Source: an uncultured Pirellulaceae bacterium (GTDB lineage Bacteria; Planctomycetota; Planctomycetia; Pirellulales; Pirellulaceae). From it: 12,638 bases of DNA. Within the stretch, counting starts at the first letter, position 1. Every line of letters begins with the position of its first letter. Shown one piece after another: positions 1 to 7,604 of this stretch. Below the pieces are notes generated by a model. The model searched no databases, was not told where the DNA came from, and was given only the letters and a program-made list of their open reading frames with translations. Made by a program: the position numbers and the translations under genes. Where the stretch lies: positions 1 through 12,638 of the forward strand of contig CAKQWG010000090.1 in NCBI GenBank assembly GCA_934278005.1, written 5' to 3'.

Positions 1-430
1 GTGGCTGCGGGTCACAGTCTGGCGAGGGTGGCTGCGGGTCACAGTCTGGCGACTGTAGCTACGGGCCGCGACGGGCCGCGACGGGCCACAGTCTGGCGAC
101 TGCAGGTACGGGCCGCGACGGGCCACAGTCTGGCGACTGCAGCTAGGGGCCGCGACGGCCCGCAGTCTGGCGACTGCAGCTACGGGCCACAGTCTGGCGA
201 CTGTAGCTACGGGCCGCGACGGCCCGCAGTCTGGCGACTGCAGCTACGGGCCGCGACGGGCCACAGTCTGGCGACTGCAGCTACGGGCCACAGTCTGGCG
301 ACTGTAGCTACGGGGCCACAGTCTGGCGACTGTAGCTAGGGGCCACAGTCTGGCGACTGTAGCTACGGGCCGCGGGCCACAGTCTGGCGACTGTAGCTAC
401 GGGGCCACAGTCTGGCGACTGTAGCTACGG
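1..430. repeat. Modular palindromic tandem-repeat array (13 copies of a 27-bp unit, optional 10-bp inserts)
   Basis: Thirteen copies of a unit centred on CAGTCTGGCGA, with CAGTC starting at 15, 42, 89, 126, 163, 190, 227, 264, 291, 319, 346, 380 and 408. Spacing is 27 (or 28), 37, or 47; the exception is 34. The 37s hold one extra 10-bp GGCCGCGACG-type block and the 47 holds two, so the lattice is 27+10n. Most units form a hairpin, ACAGTC-TGGC-GACTGT, usually followed by the palindrome GTAGCTAC. Two units (163, 227) have GCAGTC paired with GACTGC. Three units (89, 126, 264) have ACAGTC with GACTGC, leaving an A-C mismatch, and the first unit is degenerate on its right arm. The array runs off the left edge and ends about 30 bp before the next gene's start. 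The repeats shift reading frame because 37 is not a multiple of 3, so I read it as non-coding. Its function is unknown: a dispersed intergenic repeat family or a transcribed hairpin leader are both possible. Confidence 0.93.
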
Positions 431-462
431 ATAATTAGCATCTTTCAGAAGGCTTTTCGCGG

Positions 463-1200
463 ATGAAGCTACTAGGCAAAGTTGGTCGTCGACTTGGGTT
501 CGGGGGCCAGTACAAACGTTTCGCAGCCTTGCACCGCGCGTCGCGCCCCGAGTTGCCGGTCGACTGGTCGGATCGCTGGCCGCGGCTGGACGACAATACG
601 GGGCATCTTCCCTTTGATGAACACTACGTCTACCACACGGCTTGGGCGGCCCGCGTGGTGGCTCAGTTACGGCCGGCCAAGCACGTCGATATCAGTTCTT
701 ACACCTACTTTGCGACCTTGACCTCGGCCTTTGTGCCAGTCGAATTCTACGATTACCGCCCAGCGAGCATTAACCTGTCCAATCTTGTGTGCGGCGCGGC
801 CGACTTGTGCGACCTGCCATTCGCCAATCGCAGTTTGGAGAGCCTGTCCTGCATGCACACCGTCGAACACATCGGCTTGGGGCGGTATGGCGAGCCGATC
901 GATGCCAGCGGAGATGTGCGAGCGTTGGCAGAATTGCAACGCGTGGTCGCCGACGATGGATCGCTGCTGGTGGTGGTTCCGGTGGGCAGGCCGCGAGTGC
1001 AATTCAATGCGCACCGCATCTACGATCCGCAGATGATCGAGGCTTATCTGCCTGAGTTGCAATTGATTCAGTGGGCGATGCTGCCTGATGACGCATCGAA
1101 TGGCCTGCTGCTCGATGCATCGCGTGAGCTGGCGCTTCGCCAGCGCTATGCCTGCGGATGTTTCTGGTTTCGGCGCCGTGCGGTAAACGGCGCTGTATAG
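463..1200 (+). CDS. DUF268-family, SAM-methyltransferase-like protein
   Basis: A 245-residue soluble protein with no signal peptide. It resembles bacterial DUF268 proteins, which have a class I methyltransferase-like fold and often sit near glycan or sugar-modification genes. Supporting motifs are LPFDEHYVYHTAWAARV (residues 49-65), HVDISSYTYF (74-83) at the position of the SAM-binding strand and loop, FYDYRP (95-100), DLPFANRSLESLSCMHTVEH (117-136) resembling the post-II methyltransferase segment, and the family-like IGLGRYGEPIDASGD (137-151). RALAELQRVVADDGSLLVVVPVG (153-175) matches the helix and strand seen after the active site in class I methyltransferases. The SAM-loop glycines are replaced here by D-I-S-S, so catalysis is not assured and no substrate can be named. 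The ATG at 463 is preceded by AGAAGG at 447-452, a good ribosome-binding site at about 10 bp. The gene stands alone between the repeat array and a hairpin. Confidence 0.85.
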   Translation: MKLLGKVGRRLGFGGQYKRFAALHRASRPELPVDWSDRWPRLDDNTGHLPFDEHYVYHTAWAARVVAQLRPAKHVDISSYTYFATLTSAFVPVEFYDYRPASINLSNLVCGAADLCDLPFANRSLESLSCMHTVEHIGLGRYGEPIDASGDVRALAELQRVVADDGSLLVVVPVGRPRVQFNAHRIYDPQMIEAYLPELQLIQWAMLPDDASNGLLLDASRELALRQRYACGCFWFRRRAVNGAV

Positions 1201-1228
1201 TTCTGGCAAGACCGTGCGCGATCGCCTT

Positions 1229-1248
1229 CCGGTGGCTTATGCCACCGG
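1229..1248. terminator. Perfect 8-bp hairpin after the DUF268 gene
   Basis: CCGGTGGC (1229-1236), loop TTAT, then GCCACCGG (1241-1248): a perfect 8-bp GC-rich stem 29 bp after the DUF268 stop codon. No T-tract follows on either strand, so it is not a classical intrinsic terminator. It could act as a 3'-end stabilising hairpin or be one member of a dispersed palindromic repeat. It separates the DUF268 gene from the efflux operon. Confidence 0.5.
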
Positions 1249-1346
1249 CAGAGATATGTTGCCCTCTGGGCTAGACGGAATGCCATGATTGGTAAAAGTC
1301 GGCTGTGATGGCTGAGAGTTCGCTATTTTCACTTGAGACTGTTTAT

Positions 1347-2600
1347 ATGATTCGTAAGTCCTGTACGACTGATTACGGCACACAGAACATCCATGCGGCC
1401 TGTCGGCATTGCCTAACCGGGCTAGTCGTGTGTAGCCAATTAACTCTGGTACTGCTCTGGGTCGGTTGTAAGCCAGCGGGCTCGGCGGGCAGTCAGTCGC
1501 CACTGGATAAGCTTCCCCAAAAGGTGCTGTATGCACCGGCTGTGCAGGAACAGGTATCTGAGGTGGTCGAGTTAGTGGGGCGGGCGGCGGCTGACCAAAG
1601 CGTCTCGATCCGTTCACGAGTTTCGGGATTTCTGCGTGAAATCCATTTTCAGGACGGTCAGTTGGTTACTGAGGGTGAGCTTTTGTTCACTATCGAGCCC
1701 GATGAATACCAAGCGATTTATGATCAGTCGCTAGCGCAGATCGAAGTGGCTAAAACGCGGCTGGATATGGCAGAGAAAACATTCGCTCGCTCAAAAAAGC
1801 TCATCGCCACCCAGGCCATCTCGCAAGAGGAGTTCGACGAGAATCAGGCGCGGGTAGCCGAAGCGAGGGCGCTGACGCAATCGGCCGAAGCGGATTCGGC
1901 GCGGGTCAAGCTGGACTTGAATTATACACAAATCGTCTCGCCGATCGACGGGCGAGTCGATCGCGCATTGCTCGACCGAGGCAACTATGTAACTGGTGGT
2001 CTAGGGGGCGGCACACCGTTGACGACAGTCGTCCAAGAGAGACCAATCAAGGCGATCGCTAACGTTGACGAGAGTGTGCGACTGAAATTTCTGCGACGCC
2101 AGCGCGAGATGGCTGGTGAGGAGTTCTCGGAGACAGATAAGCTGGCAGAATTAAAAATTCCTTGTTATCTCAAGCTGCAAGATGAGGATGGATTCCCGCA
2201 TGAAGGTTTTTTGGACTATGCAGAGGTGCAGGTCAATGCGCAGACCGGTACGTCTCAAGTTCGGGGCGTATTCGAAAACGCCGATGGGCTGATCAAACCG
2301 GGGATGTTCGTGCGTTTAAAGATTCCCGTTTCGGATCCACTTCCGGCGGTGTTGGTTCCCGATACGGCCATCGGAACGGATCAGGCGACTCGCTTTGTGT
2401 ACGTCATCAACGACAAGCAAGAGATCGAACACCGCAGCGTCGAGCTGGGTGATCGCCGGGAGCAGCTGCGGGTCATTCGCTCTGGAGTCCAGCCTGGGGA
2501 GCGAGTGTTGGTAGCGGGGCTGCAACTCGTCCAACCGGGCATGAAGGTCGACCCGCAGTTGGTAGCGCCGTCGACTGTTCAATCAGCCGCCTCTGATTAG
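1347..2600 (+). CDS. RND efflux periplasmic adaptor (membrane fusion protein, AcrA/MexA type)
   Basis: The periplasmic adaptor of a tripartite RND pump; it links the inner-membrane permease to an outer-membrane channel. An in-frame GTG/ATG at 1305/1308 would make it 431 residues. I prefer the ATG at 1347 (417 residues) because MIRKS gives a basic N-region ahead of the hydrophobic stretch LTGLVVCSQLTLVLLWVGC. That stretch ends in a cysteine (residue 41 from this start), so it is a probable lipoprotein. The lipobox is imperfect, with W at -3. Counting from 1347, the order is: lipoyl/barrel-sandwich half VSIRSRVSGFLREIHFQDGQ (about 86-105), LVTEGELLFTIEPDEYQ, a long alpha-hairpin with coiled-coil character (about 124-188), then the returning lipoyl half YTQIVSPIDGRVDRALLDRGNYV. 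A beta-barrel and a membrane-proximal domain with PGMFVRLKIPV and PDTAIG follow. The permease starts 85 bp downstream, so the two are likely co-transcribed. Neither candidate start has a strong ribosome-binding site. Confidence 0.93.
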   Translation: MIRKSCTTDYGTQNIHAACRHCLTGLVVCSQLTLVLLWVGCKPAGSAGSQSPLDKLPQKVLYAPAVQEQVSEVVELVGRAAADQSVSIRSRVSGFLREIHFQDGQLVTEGELLFTIEPDEYQAIYDQSLAQIEVAKTRLDMAEKTFARSKKLIATQAISQEEFDENQARVAEARALTQSAEADSARVKLDLNYTQIVSPIDGRVDRALLDRGNYVTGGLGGGTPLTTVVQERPIKAIANVDESVRLKFLRRQREMAGEEFSETDKLAELKIPCYLKLQDEDGFPHEGFLDYAEVQVNAQTGTSQVRGVFENADGLIKPGMFVRLKIPVSDPLPAVLVPDTAIGTDQATRFVYVINDKQEIEHRSVELGDRREQLRVIRSGVQPGERVLVAGLQLVQPGMKVDPQLVAPSTVQSAASD

Positions 2601-2685
2601 CTTTCATGCGTCCGGTGGCGCCGGGCTCACTGCAAAGCATCCGACCATATTTCGCTAATCTCCTTAAAACATCGACGGCCTGCGC

Positions 2686-5600
2686 ATGTCTCAATTCTTT
2701 ATAAAGCGTCCCATCTTTGCCTGTGTGATCTCGGTGCTGATCGTGCTGGCGGGTGGGATTTTCGTATGGACGCTGCCCATTGCGCAGTATCCCGAGATAA
2801 CACCTCCTTCCGTGCGCGTGACGGCCAAGTACCCTGGAGCCAGTAGCGAGATTGTGGCCGAAACGGTGGCGGCACCTATCGAGCAGCAGGTGACCGGCGT
2901 CGAGAACATGTTGTACATGTCCAGTCAGTCGACCAACGACGGTGGCTATTCGCTAGCAGTTACGTTTGAGGTGGGAACCGATCTGGACATGGCTCAGGTG
3001 ATGGTCCAAAACCGCGTCAATTTGGCCGTCCCGGTGCTGCCCGCTGAGGTCAAGAGCGTGGGGGTTTCAGTGGTTAAGAGTTCGCCCAACGCGCTCTTGG
3101 CTGTGAACCTGTTTTCACCCGATCAGACTCGCGACCAACTCTACTTGAGCAACTTCGCGACGATCCGGATCAAGGACGAACTGTCGCGCGTCGACGGGGT
3201 GGGTAGCATCAATATTATCGGCCAGCGCGACTACAGCATGCGCGTGTGGTTAGATCCCCATCGCATGGTGACACTGGAATTGACCGCTTCCGATGTTATC
3301 GCAGCCCTGCGAGAGCAAAATATTCAGGTGGCCGCTGGCGCTTTGGGCCGTCCCCCTATCCCCAGCGGACAAGATTTTCAGTACACGCTTAAGACGCTGG
3401 GGCGGCTGACGTCGGTTGAGGAGTTCCGCGAGATCATCGTCAAGACGGGCGAGGCGGGACAGATCGTCAAGTTGGGAGACATCGTTACTGAAGCTCGCGT
3501 GGACGAGGATGGAAAGAAGTTTGGGGGCATCGAATACGGTGCAGGCTTCGAAGACACAAAATGTACACTCGACGGGGTCCCTTCATCGGGGCTGATGATC
3601 TATCAACTGCCGGGCTCCAATGCGCTGGATACAGCCGACGCCATCCGCGCAAAGATGGAGACGCTGAAGGCCAATTTTCCACCCGGCGTGGCGTATTCGA
3701 TTAGCTATGACACGACTCCGTTTATCGGTGAGTCAATTCACGAAGTGTTCAAGGCGCTGCGCGATGCGATCATTTTGGTCGCAATTGTGGTACTGATCTT
3801 TTTGCAATCGTGGCGTGCGGCGGTGATCCCGTTAATTGCAGTTCCGGTAGCGATCATCGGCACGTTTGCGGTGATGGCCGGGATTGGATTTAGTCTCAAT
3901 AACTTGTCGCTCTTCGGGCTGGTGCTGGCGATCGGAATTGTGGTGGATGATGCGATCGTGGTGGTAGAGGCAATCGAGCACAAGCTGGAGCAGGGGCTGG
4001 CACCGATGCAGGCGGCGGAACAAGCCATGCGCGAGGTGACCACGCCGATCATTGCTATTTCGCTAGTACTGATGTGCGTGTTTATTCCGTGTCTATTCAT
4101 CACCGGCATCACGGGACAGTTTTTTAAGCAGTTTGCCGCGACAATTGCCGTATCGACGTTTTTCAGCGCGGTCAATTCGCTGACGCTCAGCCCTGCGTTG
4201 GCGGCGATTTTGTTGCGTCCCAAGGCAGAGCAGCGCGATCCGCTGTCGCGATTGATTCAGTTCCTATTCGGCTGGTTCTTCGATTTGTTCAATCGCTTTT
4301 TTGGCGCGGCCTCGAGCGCTTACGCCAATCTGACGGGCTGGTTCCTGAGACTGTCATTCATCGTGGTGTTAGTCTACGTCGGTCTGTTGTGGGCAACATA
4401 CAAAGGCATGACCATCGTGCCGCAGGGATTCGTGCCCGCGCAGGACAAAGGTTATCTACTGGTCGATATCCAATTGCCCGATTCGGCATCGCTGGAGCGT
4501 ACCGAGGCGGTGGTCAAGCACATGAGCCGACTGCTGCTGGGAGAGCGTACCGGCGACAGTCAAGTTTTGGCTGAATTGGTCGCACTGCAGAGCAATGGAC
4601 ATGGTGCCGCTGAGCACGCCCAGCCAGAGCAGCGGGACGACAAGAGCATAGCGGGAGTAGCGCATACGCTGGAGATTGTTGGCCAGTCTTTCGTGCAGAA
4701 CGCGGTCGGGTCGAATCTAGCGTCGATCTTCGTGATCCTGGATCCATTCCACGATCGCAAGAGCGCCGAGCTCTATTCAGATCGCATTGCGTCGAAGGTT
4801 CGGCAGGCGGCTGCGGGCGAAATTATCGAGGCTCGGGTATCGGTCTTTGGGCCGCCTCCCGTCGATGGATTGGGAAGTGGTGGTGGATTCAAAATCATGA
4901 TTCGCGACGTCGGCCAACTCGGACTGACTGAACTAGAACAAGTGACTCGCAAGATTTCCGCCAAGGGATCGAGCGAACCGGAAATCTTGGGAATGCAGAG
5001 CGGTTTTCGAGCTAATGCGCCGCAGATGTTTGTGGACGTCGATCGCGAAAAGTGCAAGGCGATGAACGTTTCGTTGAGCGAGGTCTTCACCACGCTGCAA
5101 ACATTCCTGGGCGGCTACTATGTCAACGACTTCAATGCCTTTGGAAGGACTTGGCAAGTCAATCTGCAGGCCGATCCCAAATATCGTCTAACGCCGGACC
5201 AGGTGACGCAGCTCTACGTGCGCAGTCAAACGGGGCAGATGGTACCGCTGGGGGCACTAGCCAGCGTCAGTGACACGACGGGGCCAGCCACGGTGCTGCG
5301 TTATAACGGGTTTGCTGCCGCCGCCATCGATGGCATGGCAGTGCCAGGCGTCAGTTCCAGCGATGCGATTCGAACCGTCGAGCGTGTAGTCGCTGAAAAC
5401 TTGCCGTTCGGCTTTGACAGCGAATGGACGGAGCTAACGTTTCTGCAAATACAGGCTGGCAATACAGCTCTGATCGTGTTCGGACTGGCTGTGGTGCTGG
5501 TGTTCTTGGTCTTGGCCGCTCAGTACGAGAGCCTCAAGTTGCCGCTGGCGGTGATCTTGGTCGTGCCCATGTGTTTGCTGTGCGCCGTGATCGGCGTAGC

Positions 5601-5964
5601 TATCGCCGGGGACGACATCAACATCTTTGTGCAGATTGGATTTGTGGTGTTGGTGGGGCTGGCCAGTAAGAATGCAATTTTGATCGTCGAGTTTGCCAAG
5701 GAGCAGCAGGAGGCAGGGCTAAGTAAATTCGATGCCACCATTCAGGCTTGTCGCCTGAGATTGCGTCCGATCATCATGACATCTTTGGCGTTTATCTTCG
5801 GCGTGGTGCCACTGATGCTGGCCACGGGGGCCGGGGCGGAGATGCGTACAACTTTGGGGGTGGCTGTTTTTTCGGGAATGCTGGGGGTAACGCTGTTCGG
5901 GATCTTCCTGACGCCAGTGTTCTACTACGTGCTGGCCAGTCCAACGCGAGAGAGCGATAAGTAA
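2686..5964 (+). CDS. RND efflux inner-membrane permease (HAE-1/AcrB type)
   Basis: A 1092-residue proton-driven efflux transporter of the hydrophobe/amphiphile RND family, within or slightly above the usual length. The N-terminus MSQFFIKRPIFACVISVLIV is the classic start with TM1. Porter-domain signatures include PISQYP-like PIAQYPEITPPSV and the NRVNLA segment. TM2-TM6 begin near residue 361. TM4 holds GIVVDDAIVVVE with the paired aspartates D421/D422, equivalent to AcrB D407/D408. The second half repeats the layout, with TM8 from about 928 and TM10 ASKNAILIVEFAKE carrying K995, equivalent to AcrB K940. All three proton-relay residues are therefore present and the protein should be active. 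The VPQGFVPAQDKGYLLVDIQLP stretch marks the second porter half. The insert AEHAQPEQRDDK (roughly 644-655) is hydrophilic and may be a surface loop. No outer-membrane factor follows; the next gene is convergent and only 6 bp away stop to stop. Substrate is unknown. Confidence 0.97.
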   Translation: MSQFFIKRPIFACVISVLIVLAGGIFVWTLPIAQYPEITPPSVRVTAKYPGASSEIVAETVAAPIEQQVTGVENMLYMSSQSTNDGGYSLAVTFEVGTDLDMAQVMVQNRVNLAVPVLPAEVKSVGVSVVKSSPNALLAVNLFSPDQTRDQLYLSNFATIRIKDELSRVDGVGSINIIGQRDYSMRVWLDPHRMVTLELTASDVIAALREQNIQVAAGALGRPPIPSGQDFQYTLKTLGRLTSVEEFREIIVKTGEAGQIVKLGDIVTEARVDEDGKKFGGIEYGAGFEDTKCTLDGVPSSGLMIYQLPGSNALDTADAIRAKMETLKANFPPGVAYSISYDTTPFIGESIHEVFKALRDAIILVAIVVLIFLQSWRAAVIPLIAVPVAIIGTFAVMAGIGFSLNNLSLFGLVLAIGIVVDDAIVVVEAIEHKLEQGLAPMQAAEQAMREVTTPIIAISLVLMCVFIPCLFITGITGQFFKQFAATIAVSTFFSAVNSLTLSPALAAILLRPKAEQRDPLSRLIQFLFGWFFDLFNRFFGAASSAYANLTGWFLRLSFIVVLVYVGLLWATYKGMTIVPQGFVPAQDKGYLLVDIQLPDSASLERTEAVVKHMSRLLLGERTGDSQVLAELVALQSNGHGAAEHAQPEQRDDKSIAGVAHTLEIVGQSFVQNAVGSNLASIFVILDPFHDRKSAELYSDRIASKVRQAAAGEIIEARVSVFGPPPVDGLGSGGGFKIMIRDVGQLGLTELEQVTRKISAKGSSEPEILGMQSGFRANAPQMFVDVDREKCKAMNVSLSEVFTTLQTFLGGYYVNDFNAFGRTWQVNLQADPKYRLTPDQVTQLYVRSQTGQMVPLGALASVSDTTGPATVLRYNGFAAAAIDGMAVPGVSSSDAIRTVERVVAENLPFGFDSEWTELTFLQIQAGNTALIVFGLAVVLVFLVLAAQYESLKLPLAVILVVPMCLLCAVIGVAIAGDDINIFVQIGFVVLVGLASKNAILIVEFAKEQQEAGLSKFDATIQACRLRLRPIIMTSLAFIFGVVPLMLATGAGAEMRTTLGVAVFSGMLGVTLFGIFLTPVFYYVLASPTRESDK

Positions 5965-5970
5965 ATGGAG

Positions 5971-7491
5971 CTAGTCTGACTCCAGCGGTTTCAAGCCCAA
6001 GCGTTCGTCGGCTAGGTCGAGGCGATACATGATCTGGTTGTAGTCGTAGCGTGGTGTCTGATCGGGATTGTTGGTGAAGGTGTGGGTGTAGGTGCCTTCG
6101 AAGTAGATCAAGCGCCCGCCGTCTTGGTCGAAGTAGGGGTGGTGTCGTGGGTTGTAGAAGCTGTAGTTGTCATGGGTGACGATCTTGACGGCGTCAGACC
6201 AGGGGCCGATCGGCGTTGGTGCTTCGGCGTACCAGATCTCGCCCAGCAGCGATGTGCCCCATGTCTCCAGCACGATCATGACCCATCGCTGGCGGTAATC
6301 GTTCCAAGCTACCGACCCGCCGTGGGCTTGTAGCGTTTTGCCGGTGTCGCGATCGCGCAGCAGGAATGGGGATTCTTCGGCGCTCAGTTCACCTTTTCCG
6401 ATCAATTCCTTGACGAGCGTCAAGCTCATTGGCTGGCCACCTTTACGCCAAGCGTATGCGAGGGCTCCAGCTTCGGTGCGCATCACGCGTGGTGGGTGCG
6501 GCTCGTGGCCGGCTTCAAGACAGGTGTAGACTTCATACTGGGCGGGATCGAGAAAGGCGTCGATCGTGGCCAGCACGCGGGTATAGGGAAAGGGCTGCGC
6601 AAAGTAGATGTAGTCGCTGCCCTTTTCCGTCACCTGCAGAGGATGACCGACCGGGTGCAGCGCGTCCAGCTCCAGTTCTTTAACTTGCTTGAAAGACTCG
6701 CTGGCCGGATCGAATTCGCAAATTCCGCGAGCGACTGTCTCCATGGCCTGCGTCACCTTTACATAATGTGCAAACAGTCGTTCATGGCCGGCTGGGTCCT
6801 TGAGCACGGTGACGCCGTCGATCCAGGTCGGTCCCTTGCCAGGCATGGCGCAGGTCTTTTTAGCGTAACCCTGGTCGTCGACGAAGTAATGCAGGTCGAC
6901 ACCCAGGGAGGGATCGAGTCCGCCGTCGGCCGGTAGCGTGGATGTGGCGCCGGGCACGTCGAAAATGCCGAGCGGGTATTTGGGGAAATTGGTGTCGCCC
7001 CAGAACCAGTGCAGCCGGCCATTGAACACGGCGTTGACAACGCTGTCCGATCCTAGCACACCGCTATTGAGCAGCGGTTGCTGGACTGGTGCGGCCTCGT
7101 CGAGCAGCACGCTGTCACGATAGATCCCAGCGCCAGTTACGCGATACAATCGCTCGGCGATGTTGATGCGTTTGAGCTGGATCGTGGCTTGGCCCCCGGG
7201 CGTCGTTTCCAGTGAGCGGCCGCGGTACCCAAACGCGTCGGTAGGGAATTCGTATCCATGGCTTTTGACATAGAAGAACACTCGTTGTCCAAGTAGAGCG
7301 ATGTCGTCGAAGGCGATCCGTCCGGCCGAATCGGTGATGTAGCGAGTGTTGTTGACGGTCGTAAGTTCGACCAGCGGAACGCCTCGGCCGCTGACATCAT
7401 CGACGACCTCGATTCTGAATGGCTCGACACCGCGCGAGATTGAAGGAGCCAATAGCAAAGCTATAGTTAGCGTGGCAAACAATGAACGCAT
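5971..7491 (-). CDS. Secreted beta-propeller-type protein with N-terminal regulatory-like beta domain
   Basis: A 506-residue exported protein. Residues 1-22 form a signal peptide (MRSLFATLTIALLLAPSISR, probable cleavage near 20-22). Residues about 25-108 resemble a carboxypeptidase-regulatory/Ig-like beta-sandwich (VVDDVSGRGVPLVELTT, then TDSAGRIAF). From about 120 onward, repeated short beta segments suggest a five-bladed propeller like those of GH43/GH117/DUF4185-type proteins. The phrases FNGRLHWFWGDTNFP (156-170), GPTWIDGVTVL (220-230), AHGGSVAWNDYRQRWVMIV (389-407), GEIWYAEAPTPIGPWS (417-432) and YFEGTYTHTF (463-472) support this. The acidic residues in WGDT (D166) and FEGT (E465) are candidate catalytic or metal-binding residues, but I cannot assign an enzyme activity. 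It lies 113 bp downstream of the SGNH/CE6 fusion gene on the same strand, so the two may be co-expressed for polysaccharide handling. The start is chosen by the signal peptide; only a weak GACAGG-like ribosome-binding site precedes it. Confidence 0.75.
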   Translation of the reverse strand: MRSLFATLTIALLLAPSISRGVEPFRIEVVDDVSGRGVPLVELTTVNNTRYITDSAGRIAFDDIALLGQRVFFYVKSHGYEFPTDAFGYRGRSLETTPGGQATIQLKRINIAERLYRVTGAGIYRDSVLLDEAAPVQQPLLNSGVLGSDSVVNAVFNGRLHWFWGDTNFPKYPLGIFDVPGATSTLPADGGLDPSLGVDLHYFVDDQGYAKKTCAMPGKGPTWIDGVTVLKDPAGHERLFAHYVKVTQAMETVARGICEFDPASESFKQVKELELDALHPVGHPLQVTEKGSDYIYFAQPFPYTRVLATIDAFLDPAQYEVYTCLEAGHEPHPPRVMRTEAGALAYAWRKGGQPMSLTLVKELIGKGELSAEESPFLLRDRDTGKTLQAHGGSVAWNDYRQRWVMIVLETWGTSLLGEIWYAEAPTPIGPWSDAVKIVTHDNYSFYNPRHHPYFDQDGGRLIYFEGTYTHTFTNNPDQTPRYDYNQIMYRLDLADERLGLKPLESD

Positions 7492-7604
7492 GGATATGAA
7501 GCCTGTCGCAAAGTAAGTGGATAAATGGGTTGGTGCGAATTACCCGCGTCAAAGGATGTTACAAAAGAAAGCCAACGCTGCTGAGTTAGCTGCGGGGCTG
7601 AGCC

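Noticed and set aside
1..339. Open frame across the 27-bp array encoding a GHSLATVATG-like repetitive protein
   Set aside because: It is made only of the repeat, starts at the window edge, and the 37-bp spacings change the frame from unit to unit, so no consistent peptide is conserved.
1..430. CRISPR array
   Set aside because: Units are contiguous or separated by the same 10-bp block; there are no unique spacers of constant length and no cas genes.
480..490. GTTGGTCGTC shared by the DUF268 gene, the 15-bp repeat and the 12-bp repeat
   Set aside because: Short, composed of common codon combinations, and on different strands relative to the genes; no evidence of a shared element.
667..1209. 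180-residue minus-strand open frame opposite the DUF268 gene
   Set aside because: Antisense shadow of a recognisable protein; its translation has no family-like motifs.
3738..4223. 161-residue minus-strand open frame within the permease gene
   Set aside because: Shadow frame opposite the TM2-TM6 region of a clear RND permease; composition follows the complementary codons.
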